A DNA stretch of 5,200 nucleotides from Oscillospiraceae bacterium. GTDB lineage: Bacteria; Bacillota; Clostridia; Oscillospirales; Ruminococcaceae. The first letter of the stretch is position 1, and every line of letters starts with the position of its first letter. The position numbers and the translations under genes are program-made. Under the pieces are notes generated by a model. The model was not told where the DNA came from and ran no database searches. It saw only the letters and a program-made list of their open reading frames with translations. Below are positions 1-5,200 of the stretch, piece by piece. Location of the stretch: contig DXWR01000151.1 of NCBI GenBank assembly GCA_019416775.1, forward strand, positions 1-5,200, read 5' to 3'.

Positions 1-16
1 ATAATAAAATCATCCG

Positions 17-48
17 CGCAGTCCCCGGCAGCGGGGCTGCGTTTTTTT
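17..48 (+). terminator. Intrinsic terminator just upstream of hydC
   Basis: Bases 17-21 (CGCAG) pair with 37-41 (CTGCG). After a single bulged T at 22, 23-27 (CCCCG) pair with 32-36 (CGGGG), leaving a GCAG loop. Seven T follow directly at 42-48. This is a textbook rho-independent terminator reading rightward. Two tandem TAA triplets at 2-7 could be the end of an upstream gene, but the frame cannot be checked from here. Only 30 bases separate the T run from the hydC start, and most of those are the ribosome binding site. The element may simply end the upstream transcript, or it may act as an attenuator that hydCBA transcription must read through. Confidence 0.85.
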
Positions 49-63
49 ACCCAAATGCCAGTC

Positions 64-70
64 AAGGAGG
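64..70 (+). promoter_or_regulatory. Ribosome binding site of hydC
   Basis: AAGGAGG lies 8 bases before ATG 79 and is a near-perfect Shine-Dalgarno sequence. It decides the hydC start in favour of ATG 79 over the in-frame ATG at 55, which is preceded only by the terminator T run and would add eight non-conserved residues. Confidence 0.85.
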
Positions 71-78
71 AAAGGCAG

Positions 79-591
79 ATGAAGCAAACCAACATCCACC
101 CCTTTAAGGGAACGCCCGCCCAGGCCAGAAAACTGCAGGCAGCCATCCAGCAGCACAAAGATATGCCGGGCGCCCTGCTTCCGGTGTTGCAGGAAGCCCA
201 GGGAATCTACGGCTATCTCCCCATTGAGGTGCAGACCATGGTGGCGGAGGGATTGGATATTTCCCTCAGCGAAGTGTACGGTGTAGCCACCTTTTATTCC
301 CAATTCAGCTTAACCCCTAAGGGAGAGCATCAAATCAGCGTGTGTTTGGGCACTGCCTGCTATGTGAAGGGAGCAGACAAAGTGTTAGCGGAGCTGGAAA
401 AGCAGCTGGGCATCAAGAGCGGGGAATGTACCGAAGACGGCCTGTTCTCCTTAGATTCCTGCCGTTGTGTGGGTGCCTGCGGATTGGCGCCGGTGATGAT
501 GGTGGACGATGAAGTGTACGGCAAAATGACCCCGGATAAGGTGGATGCCGTGTTGGAATCTTATCGGAAAAAAGGGGGTAAAAAGGCATGA
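79..591 (+). CDS. hydC: HydC, NuoE-like [2Fe-2S] subunit of bifurcating [FeFe]-hydrogenase
   Basis: This 170-residue protein belongs to the NuoE/24 kDa thioredoxin-like [2Fe-2S] family. It is the small subunit of HydABC-type soluble hydrogenases (HndA in Desulfovibrio naming). Residues about 10-75 form the helical N-terminal part, with the family hallmark GVATFYSQF at 68-76. The thioredoxin-like ferredoxin domain follows. The cluster ligands visible are C89 and C94 (CLGTAC) and C130 and C134 (CVGAC), followed by GLAPV. C117 and C128 are additional cysteines beside the second ligand pair. The length fits stand-alone HydC proteins. No signal peptide or membrane segment is present, so it should act in the cytoplasm, docked on HydB and helping pass electrons around the FMN site. 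The start is set by AAGGAGG at 64-70. The gene overlaps hydB by 4 bases, which implies translational coupling. The family call is firm; assignment to the hydrogenase rather than to a formate dehydrogenase or complex I rests on the neighbours. Confidence 0.95.
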   Translation: MKQTNIHPFKGTPAQARKLQAAIQQHKDMPGALLPVLQEAQGIYGYLPIEVQTMVAEGLDISLSEVYGVATFYSQFSLTPKGEHQISVCLGTACYVKGADKVLAELEKQLGIKSGECTEDGLFSLDSCRCVGACGLAPVMMVDDEVYGKMTPDKVDAVLESYRKKGGKKA

Positions 592-2480
592 CGCTGGAAG
601 AACTCAATAAGATCCGCCAAGCCAAACGGGAACTGGTCGCCGTGCGGAAGGTGGTCAAGGAACAGGGGGAAAAGCTGGCGGCAAAAACCGGTTACCGCAA
701 ACAGGTTTTGGTCTGCGGCGGCACCGGATGCACCTCTTCCGGCAGCAAGAAGGTGCTGGAAGCCCTCCATCAAGCCCTCAAGGAAGAAAAACTGGAAAAC
801 GAAATCCTGGTGGTCCGCACCGGCTGCTTCGGCTTATGTGCCTTGGGCCCCATTATGATCGTCTATCCTGAAGGTGTGTTTTACTCTCAGGCCACCCCCG
901 AGGGTGTGAAGCGGATTGTCAAGGAGCACCTGAAGGAAGGCCATGTGGTCAAGGATCTGCTGTATCAAGAAACGGTTCACGACGACGGCTCCATTATCTC
1001 TTTGAACCAGACCAACTTCTATAAAAAGCAGCTTCGGGTGGCACTGCGCAACTGCGGCGTCATCGACCCGGAACAGGTGGAAGAATACATTGCGGTGGAC
1101 GGCTATCAGGCTTTGGCCAAGGTACTGACCAGTATGTCCCCGGAAGACGTGCTGGATGAAATCAGCAAGTCCGGGCTGCGGGGCCGGGGCGGCGGCGGAT
1201 TCCCCACCGGCAAAAAGTGGAGCTTTGCCAAGGCCAGCCCGGGAGACGTAAAGTATGTCTGCTGCAACGCCGACGAAGGGGACCCCGGCGCCTTTATGGA
1301 CCGGTCCATTTTGGAAGGCGATCCCCACTGCGTCATTGAGGCGATGACCATCGCGGGCTACACCATCGGCGCCCACCATGGCTTTGTTTACATCCGGGCG
1401 GAATATCCGGTGGCGGTACAGCGGTTGGAAATCGCCATTGAACAGGCCCGGCAGTACGGCTTCTTGGGAGAAAACATCCTGGGCAGCGGCTTTGATTTTG
1501 ACATTGAGATCCGCTTGGGAGCCGGCGCTTTTGTCTGCGGCGAAGAAACGGCTTTGATGACCTCCATCGAAGGAAACCGGGGCGAACCCCGTCCCCGTCC
1601 CCCTTATCCGGCGGTGAAGGGGCTGTTCGGCAAGCCCACCGTGCTCAACAACGTGGAAACCTACGCCAACATTCCCCGAATCATCCTCAAAGGCAGCGAT
1701 TGGTTTGCCTCCATGGGTACCGCTACCAGCAAGGGCACCAAGGTGTTTGCCCTGGGCGGCAAGATCACCAACGTGGGCCTGGTGGAAGTTCCCATGGGCA
1801 CCACCCTTCGGGAGATTGTGGAGGAAATCGGCGGCGGCATCCCCAACGGCAAAAAATTTAAGGCGGCGCAAACCGGTGGTCCTTCCGGCGGCTGCATCCC
1901 TGCCCTCCACGCCGACACCCCCATCGATTACGACAACCTGATTGCTCTGGGTTCCATGATGGGTTCCGGCGGCTTGATTATCCTGGATGAGGACACCTGT
2001 ATGGTGGACATCGCCAAATTCTATCTGGAATTTACGGTGGATGAAAGCTGCGGCAAATGTACTCCCTGCCGGGTAGGCACCCAGCGGCTGCTGCGGTTCT
2101 TGGAAAAGATCACCTCCGGCAAAGGCGAGATGGAAGATTTGGATAAAATCCAGGAACTGGCCCGTCACATGAAGACCTCTTCCTTGTGCGCCTTGGGCCA
2201 GAGCGCGCCCAACCCGGTGCTCTCCACCATGAATTACTTCAAGGACGAATACATCGCCCATATTAAGGATAAAACCTGTCCTGCCAAGGTGTGCAACGCG
2301 CTGAAGCAGTACCTGATCATCCCCGCCAAGTGCAAGGGCTGCACCCTCTGCGCTCACAACTGCCCGGTGGGAGCCATCCATGGTACGGTGAAGAAGCCGC
2401 ACGTCATCGACCAGGACAAATGTATCAAATGCGGCCTCTGCCTGAAGAACTGCAAGTTCGGGGCTGTGTATACCAAGTAA
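588..2480 (+). CDS. hydB: HydB, NuoF-like FMN/NAD(H)-binding subunit of bifurcating [FeFe]-hydrogenase
   Basis: This 630-residue cytoplasmic flavoprotein is the diaphorase subunit where NAD(H) exchanges electrons with FMN. The order of parts is as follows. A helical lead of about 35 residues is followed by a thioredoxin-like [2Fe-2S] domain with C43, C48, C80 and C84. The NuoF core has the glycine-rich FMN/NADH loop GRGGGGFPTG (199-208), NADEGDPGAF (227-236) and GAGAFVCGEETALMTSIEG (311-329). The N3-type [4Fe-4S] site uses C488, C491, C494 and C534. A ferredoxin tail has two CxxCxxCxxxC sets (C582/585/588/592 and C612/615/618/622). H558, C564 and C569 sit at the hinge before the tail, where structurally studied HydB proteins carry a metal, reportedly zinc; that comparison is from memory. 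The N-terminal domain corresponds to the separate HndB of Desulfovibrio. ATG 588 overlaps the hydC stop as ATGA, with a G-rich ribosome binding site at 571-578. The ferredoxin tail argues for HydABC rather than complex I. Confidence 0.95.
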   Translation: MTLEELNKIRQAKRELVAVRKVVKEQGEKLAAKTGYRKQVLVCGGTGCTSSGSKKVLEALHQALKEEKLENEILVVRTGCFGLCALGPIMIVYPEGVFYSQATPEGVKRIVKEHLKEGHVVKDLLYQETVHDDGSIISLNQTNFYKKQLRVALRNCGVIDPEQVEEYIAVDGYQALAKVLTSMSPEDVLDEISKSGLRGRGGGGFPTGKKWSFAKASPGDVKYVCCNADEGDPGAFMDRSILEGDPHCVIEAMTIAGYTIGAHHGFVYIRAEYPVAVQRLEIAIEQARQYGFLGENILGSGFDFDIEIRLGAGAFVCGEETALMTSIEGNRGEPRPRPPYPAVKGLFGKPTVLNNVETYANIPRIILKGSDWFASMGTATSKGTKVFALGGKITNVGLVEVPMGTTLREIVEEIGGGIPNGKKFKAAQTGGPSGGCIPALHADTPIDYDNLIALGSMMGSGGLIILDEDTCMVDIAKFYLEFTVDESCGKCTPCRVGTQRLLRFLEKITSGKGEMEDLDKIQELARHMKTSSLCALGQSAPNPVLSTMNYFKDEYIAHIKDKTCPAKVCNALKQYLIIPAKCKGCTLCAHNCPVGAIHGTVKKPHVIDQDKCIKCGLCLKNCKFGAVYTK

Positions 2481-2495
2481 GGAGGGAGAATTTAG

Positions 2496-4232
2496 ATGGA
2501 AACTGTAAACCTGAAAATCAACGGCATTCCTGTGACCGTTCCCAAAGGCTATACCGTTCTTCAGGCCGCCAAAGCAGCGAAGATCGAGATCCCCTCTCTC
2601 TGCTACCTGAAGGATGTCAACAAGATCGGCGCCTGCCGTGTCTGCGTGGTGGAAATCAAGGGACATCGCGGCCTGGTGGCCAGCTGTGTCTATCCGGCGG
2701 AAGAGGGAATGGAGGTCTTTACCAACACCCCCGCTGTCCGGGCTTCCCGGAAAACCACCATCGAACTGATTCTGTCCACCCACCACAAAAAGTGCCTGTC
2801 CTGCGTGCGGGGCAACCACTGCGAGCTGCAAAAGCTCTCCTTTGACTACGGCGTGGACGAGGACCGTTTTATGGCGGAGGAACCGGTATATGAAATCGAC
2901 GACCAGTCCCCCTATATCGTCCGGGACAACAACAAGTGCATCCAATGTATGCGCTGTGTGGCCGCCTGTAAAAACGTCCAGGGCATCTCGGTGATCGGTC
3001 CCATCCAACGCGGCTTTAAGGTCCATGTGGGCTGCGCCTTTGAAAAACCCTTGGGAGAATCTCCCTGCGTGGGTTGCGGACAATGTATCGTCAGCTGCCC
3101 GGTAGGGGCGTTGAGCGAAAAGAGCCAGATCGACGAGGTGTGGGACGCCATCTCCGATCCGGATAAGTTTGTGGTGTTCTTCACCGCTCCTTCCATTCGC
3201 GCCACCTTGGGGGAAAGCTTTAACCTGCCTATCGGCACCAATGTGGAAGGCCAGATGGTGGCCGCCATCCGCCGGCTGGGGGTGGATAAAGTCTTTAACA
3301 TGGACTTCACCGCCGACCTGACCATTATGGAAGAAGCCACCGAGCTGATTACCCGAATTCAAAACCAAATGACTCTGCCCATGTTCACCTCCTGCTGTCC
3401 CGGCTGGGTGAAATACGTGGAACACTACCATCCGGAATTGATTCCCAATCTCTCTACCTGCAAATCTCCCCAGGCGATGTTTGGGGCGGTGCTGAAGAGC
3501 TATTACGCCCAGAAATACAACATTGACCCGGAAAAGATGTTTGTGGTCAGCGTCATTCCCTGTACCGCCAAAAAATTTGAGGCCACCCGGCCCCAGCTGC
3601 GGACCTTTGAGTTCGACGACGTGGACGTTTCCCTGACCACCCGGGAATTGGCCAAGATGATTAAGGGTGCCGGCATGGTGCTCTACGATCTGGATCCGGA
3701 AGAATTCGATAAACCCTTCGACAAAGCCAGCGGCGGCGGCGCTATCTTCGGGGCCACCGGCGGCGTGTTGGAAGCGGCCCTTCGGACGGCAGCCCATATG
3801 CTGGACGGCAAGAGCAAAAAGGTGGAGTTCAAGGAAGTCCGCGGTCCAGCCCAGCTTCGGGAGGCTACCTACGAGATTGCCGGGGTGAAACTCAAGGTTG
3901 CCGTAACCTCCGGCTTGGCCAACGCCAAAGCGTTGATTCACCAGATTCAAACCGGGGAAGCAGACTACCAGTTTGTAGAGATCATGGCCTGTCCCGGCGG
4001 CTGCATTAACGGCGGCGGACAGCCGGTGCAGAGCGACAGCGTCCGCAACTATGTGGACCTGAAGGCTCTCCGTTCCAAAGCGCTGTACGATTCCGATAAG
4101 GCAAACAATATTCGCCGCAGCTTTGAAACGCCGATGATTAAGACGGTCTACGACGAATACTTCGACGCCCCCGGTAAGCCCAGAGCCCATAAAATTCTCC
4201 ATACTCACTATGTGAAGCGGAGCAAATATTGA
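2496..4232 (+). CDS. hydA: HydA, catalytic [FeFe]-hydrogenase subunit
   Basis: This 578-residue H-cluster enzyme interconverts protons and H2 in the cytoplasm. The N-terminal relay is complete. A [2Fe-2S] domain uses C36, C47, C50 and C64. A His-ligated [4Fe-4S] uses H96, C100, C103 and C109. Two ferredoxin-type [4Fe-4S] clusters use C148/151/154/158 and C191/194/197/201. H-cluster motifs are L1 TSCCPGW (298-304), L2 VIPCTAKKFE (353-362) and L3 MACPGGCINGGGQP (497-510). The cubane ligands are C301, C356, C499 and C503. By alignment to Clostridium pasteurianum CpI (offset of one residue), the proton path residues C300, E280, E283, R287 and S320 are kept. The odd point is I354, where CpI and most relatives have Met. 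The small-subunit-like C-terminal domain is present, but the extra C-terminal [2Fe-2S] domain of Thermotoga HydA is not. AAGGAGGG at 2479-2486, just after the hydB stop, sets the start. Co-transcription with hydCB makes this the trimeric bifurcating type. Confidence 0.96.
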   Translation: METVNLKINGIPVTVPKGYTVLQAAKAAKIEIPSLCYLKDVNKIGACRVCVVEIKGHRGLVASCVYPAEEGMEVFTNTPAVRASRKTTIELILSTHHKKCLSCVRGNHCELQKLSFDYGVDEDRFMAEEPVYEIDDQSPYIVRDNNKCIQCMRCVAACKNVQGISVIGPIQRGFKVHVGCAFEKPLGESPCVGCGQCIVSCPVGALSEKSQIDEVWDAISDPDKFVVFFTAPSIRATLGESFNLPIGTNVEGQMVAAIRRLGVDKVFNMDFTADLTIMEEATELITRIQNQMTLPMFTSCCPGWVKYVEHYHPELIPNLSTCKSPQAMFGAVLKSYYAQKYNIDPEKMFVVSVIPCTAKKFEATRPQLRTFEFDDVDVSLTTRELAKMIKGAGMVLYDLDPEEFDKPFDKASGGGAIFGATGGVLEAALRTAAHMLDGKSKKVEFKEVRGPAQLREATYEIAGVKLKVAVTSGLANAKALIHQIQTGEADYQFVEIMACPGGCINGGGQPVQSDSVRNYVDLKALRSKALYDSDKANNIRRSFETPMIKTVYDEYFDAPGKPRAHKILHTHYVKRSKY

Positions 4233-4236
4233 GTTT

Positions 4237-4268
4237 TTCCTCCTGTTGGGGTTTCCCGGCAGGAGGAA
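4237..4268 (+). other. Long hairpin between hydA and the acetyltransferase gene
   Basis: TTCCTCCTG (4237-4245) is perfectly complementary to CAGGAGGAA (4260-4268). Inside, two G-U pairs and three G-C pairs (4248-4250 with 4255-4257) extend the stem to 14 pairs, closing on a GTTT loop. It starts 4 bases after the hydA stop, where a terminator would be expected. However, the bases after it (AATTCCGTC) are not a U tract; the five-T run lies before the stem, at 4234-4238. It may be a weak terminator, an mRNA 3'-end stabiliser or a processing site that tunes how much downstream message is made. The right arm also hides an AGGAGG that has no suitable start codon after it. Confidence 0.65.
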
Positions 4269-4303
4269 TTCCGTCTATTGGAAAAACCGAAAGGAAATGA
4301 AAC

Positions 4304-4972
4304 ATGGATTCCTATGAATTTTATCAACTGATGACTTCGGGCCGGCTATTCTGTTATAACGATCCGTCCATTGCCCAAGAACAGTTAAAGCGTTTGGATA
4401 TGGTTTTTGCCTATAATCAGCTCAAACCCAGTCAGCAGCAGCAAAAGCAGGAGATGCTGAAAGCCATGTTTGCGGAAATTGGGGAGGACTGTTATCTGGA
4501 AACGCCGTTTTATTCTGAATGGGCGGGGAAGTTTTGCCGGTTTGGGAAAGGAATTTACGCCAATTTTAACTTAATGCTGGTGGACGATGGGGAAATTACC
4601 GTGGGGGATTACACCATGTTCGGCCCCAATGTGACCCTCTGCACTGCCACGCACCCCATTTCCCCGAAATGGAGACAGCGCCATGCCCAGTTTAATCCCG
4701 CCATCCATATTGGCAAAAATGTTTGGATTGGGGCAGGCTGCATTGTGTTTCCCGGCGTGACCATTGGGGACAACACTGTCATCGGTGCGGGGAGTTTAGT
4801 GACCAAAGATATTCCCGCCAACGTGGTGGCGTATGGTTCTCCCTGTAAAGTGGTGCGCCCCATCACCGAAGAGGATGACAAGTTTTACCGCCCCGGTTGT
4901 CTCATAGACTTGGAAAAGGGTTCAGCATTGGAAACCGACGCTTGTATGTGGGAGGAATCGCCTCGTCGTTAA
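4304..4972 (+). CDS. Maltose/galactoside-type O-acetyltransferase (left-handed beta-helix)
   Basis: This 222-residue protein belongs to the LacA/Maa sugar O-acetyltransferase family, which moves an acetyl group from acetyl-CoA to a sugar hydroxyl in the cytoplasm. Residues about 5-58 match the helical maltose-acetyltransferase N-terminal domain (FYQLMTSGRLFCYND at 6-20). The hexapeptide-repeat coil runs from about 75 to 187, with IHIGKNVWIGAGCIVFPG (134-151), VTIGDNTVIGAGSLVTKDIP (152-171) and AYGSPCKVVRPI (177-188). TATHPI (114-119) supplies the catalytic histidine, H117. The family usually ends near residue 185-205, so the tail from about 198 (acidic, ending in SPRR) is a modest extension. 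ATG 4304 follows AAAGGA at 4290-4295 at normal spacing. Codon use is more AT-rich than in hydCBA. The gap of 71 bases, with no recognisable promoter, leaves partial read-through from hydA possible. The true acceptor (sugar, glycolipid or other) cannot be told from sequence, so no symbol is given. No functional link to hydrogenase is apparent. Confidence 0.9.
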   Translation: MDSYEFYQLMTSGRLFCYNDPSIAQEQLKRLDMVFAYNQLKPSQQQQKQEMLKAMFAEIGEDCYLETPFYSEWAGKFCRFGKGIYANFNLMLVDDGEITVGDYTMFGPNVTLCTATHPISPKWRQRHAQFNPAIHIGKNVWIGAGCIVFPGVTIGDNTVIGAGSLVTKDIPANVVAYGSPCKVVRPITEEDDKFYRPGCLIDLEKGSALETDACMWEESPRR

Positions 4973-5043
4973 AATAAAGATTTTCGATTTTATAAACAGT
5001 TTTCAACAAGGAATCTGTTCTGACTATACGCGAAACCGTCCAA

Positions 5044-5061
5044 TGTTAACTTTGGTTGACA
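5044..5061. promoter_or_regulatory. Imperfect dyad, possible operator
   Basis: TGTTAAC (5044-5050) and GTTGACA (5055-5061) form an inverted repeat with one mismatch in seven positions and a 4-base spacer (TTTG). It resembles an operator for a dimeric repressor. It recalls the Rex site (TTGTTAA-N4-TTAACAA), but the TGTTAA half-sites here are two bases further apart than in Rex. The right arm includes a perfect TTGACA -35 hexamer (5056-5061), although no good -10 lies 16-18 bases downstream. Confidence 0.3.
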
Positions 5062-5100
5062 ATCTTCCAGTGAAAATTGGTAGCCTTTTTATTTGGATTT

Positions 5101-5109
5101 TGGTATGAT
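5101..5109 (+). promoter_or_regulatory. Candidate extended -10 promoter
   Basis: TGGTATGAT fits the extended -10 pattern TGnTATAAT, with five of six hexamer positions matching. No good -35 hexamer lies at 16-18 bases, which extended -10 promoters tolerate. A start of transcription would fall near 5116, pointing to a gene beyond the right edge. A second hexamer, GATAAT, lies at 5119-5124. Confidence 0.35.
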
Positions 5110-5200
5110 AAGCCCTGGGATAATGCTCATGTACGGTAAAGAAGCAAGCAACCGAAAACAATAGATAGACCGCCAGCACTACACTATTCCGAACCAAAGA

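Larger units (their letters stand above)
4973..5200. other. AT-rich region without a convincing gene
   Basis: After the acetyltransferase stop the base composition becomes visibly AT-richer than the rest of the window. There is no GC-rich hairpin with a T run, so the acetyltransferase has no clear terminator here. A short + strand open frame has ATG codons at 5105, 5123 and 5129 and stops at 5164 (19 codons from the first ATG), with only weak ribosome binding sites. On the - strand, a frame is open from the window edge at 5200 down to a TAG at 5024-5026. Its first third is hydrophobic and the rest basic, but it has no ATG inside the window. Neither is recognised as a known protein. The region may be the regulatory lead-in of a gene beyond the right edge. 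Confidence 0.5.

Noticed and set aside
55..78. In-frame ATG at 55 as an earlier hydC start
   Set aside because: It has no ribosome binding site, sits directly after the terminator T run and adds residues not expected in the family; AAGGAGG at 64-70 points to ATG 79.
2291..2845. A 184-codon + strand frame across the hydB-hydA junction
   Set aside because: It is a shifted-frame shadow of the hydB ferredoxin tail and the hydA N-terminus, both of which carry complete cysteine motifs in their own frames.
834..4208. A 1124-codon open frame on the - strand antisense to hydB and hydA
   Set aside because: It mirrors the codon bias of the two GC-rich hydrogenase genes. Its translation is low-complexity (rich in Gly, His, Val, Ala), has no recognisable domain, and crosses the boundary between two firmly identified genes.
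4261..4280. AGGAGG at 4261-4266 as a ribosome binding site for a small gene starting at TTG 4278
   Set aside because: The SD is buried in a stable stem, the frame stops after 17 codons inside the acetyltransferase gene, and the acetyltransferase has its own AAAGGA site.
4973..5010. Terminator for the acetyltransferase gene
   Set aside because: Only A/T-rich direct repeats (GATTTT CGATTTT) and a weak AACAG/CTGTT pairing with a 15-base loop are present; no GC stem followed by T residues.
5044..5061. Rex (NADH-sensing repressor) binding site
   Set aside because: The TGTTAA half-sites are separated by six bases rather than the four of the Rex consensus, and the site is downstream of the acetyltransferase rather than in front of the hydrogenase operon. 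Kept only as a generic dyad.
5056..5061. TTGACA as the -35 of a sigma-70 promoter
   Set aside because: The bases 16-18 downstream (GGTAGC region) do not resemble a -10, and the nearest good -10 at 5104 is 42 bases away.

Overview
The window is dominated by a compact three-gene operon, hydC-hydB-hydA, on the + strand (79-4232). It encodes a trimeric, NAD(H)-linked [FeFe]-hydrogenase of the electron-bifurcating/confurcating HydABC (Hnd-like) type. Gene order, strong AGGAGG ribosome binding sites, protein family type and moderately GC-rich codon use suggest an anaerobic fermentative member of the Clostridia, perhaps a gut Oscillospirales-type organism. That placement is inferred from style and composition, not from a marker gene.

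Layout: 1-78 holds a canonical intrinsic terminator (17-48), followed by the hydC ribosome binding site. 79-591 is hydC (NuoE-like, one [2Fe-2S]). 588-2480 is hydB, overlapping hydC by 4 bases; it joins a thioredoxin-like [2Fe-2S] domain, a NuoF-like FMN/NADH core and a two-cluster ferredoxin tail. 2496-4232 is hydA, the catalytic H-cluster subunit with a full relay of N-terminal FeS clusters. 4233-4303 is a spacer with a long perfect-arm hairpin that lacks a U tract. 4304-4972 is a left-handed beta-helix O-acetyltransferase of the maltose/galactoside acetyltransferase family. 4973-5200 is an AT-richer stretch with no convincing gene; it holds an imperfect dyad, an extended -10 promoter candidate and short open frames running toward the window edge.

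How the genes work together: HydC and HydB carry the NADH/FMN module and connecting FeS clusters, and HydA evolves or oxidises H2. In characterised relatives the trimer couples NADH plus reduced ferredoxin to H2, so this operon most likely disposes of fermentative reductant (or runs in reverse on H2). All expected cluster ligands are present in the three subunits. The one clear departure from the textbook active site is Ile in place of the conserved Met of the L2 (MPC) motif of HydA. The acetyltransferase has no evident functional link to hydrogen metabolism.

I see no CRISPR array, RNA gene, insertion sequence or obviously undescribed multi-gene system. The most interesting points are the terminator lying so close to hydC that no promoter fits between them, the Met-to-Ile change beside the H-cluster, and the unexplained AT-rich right end.
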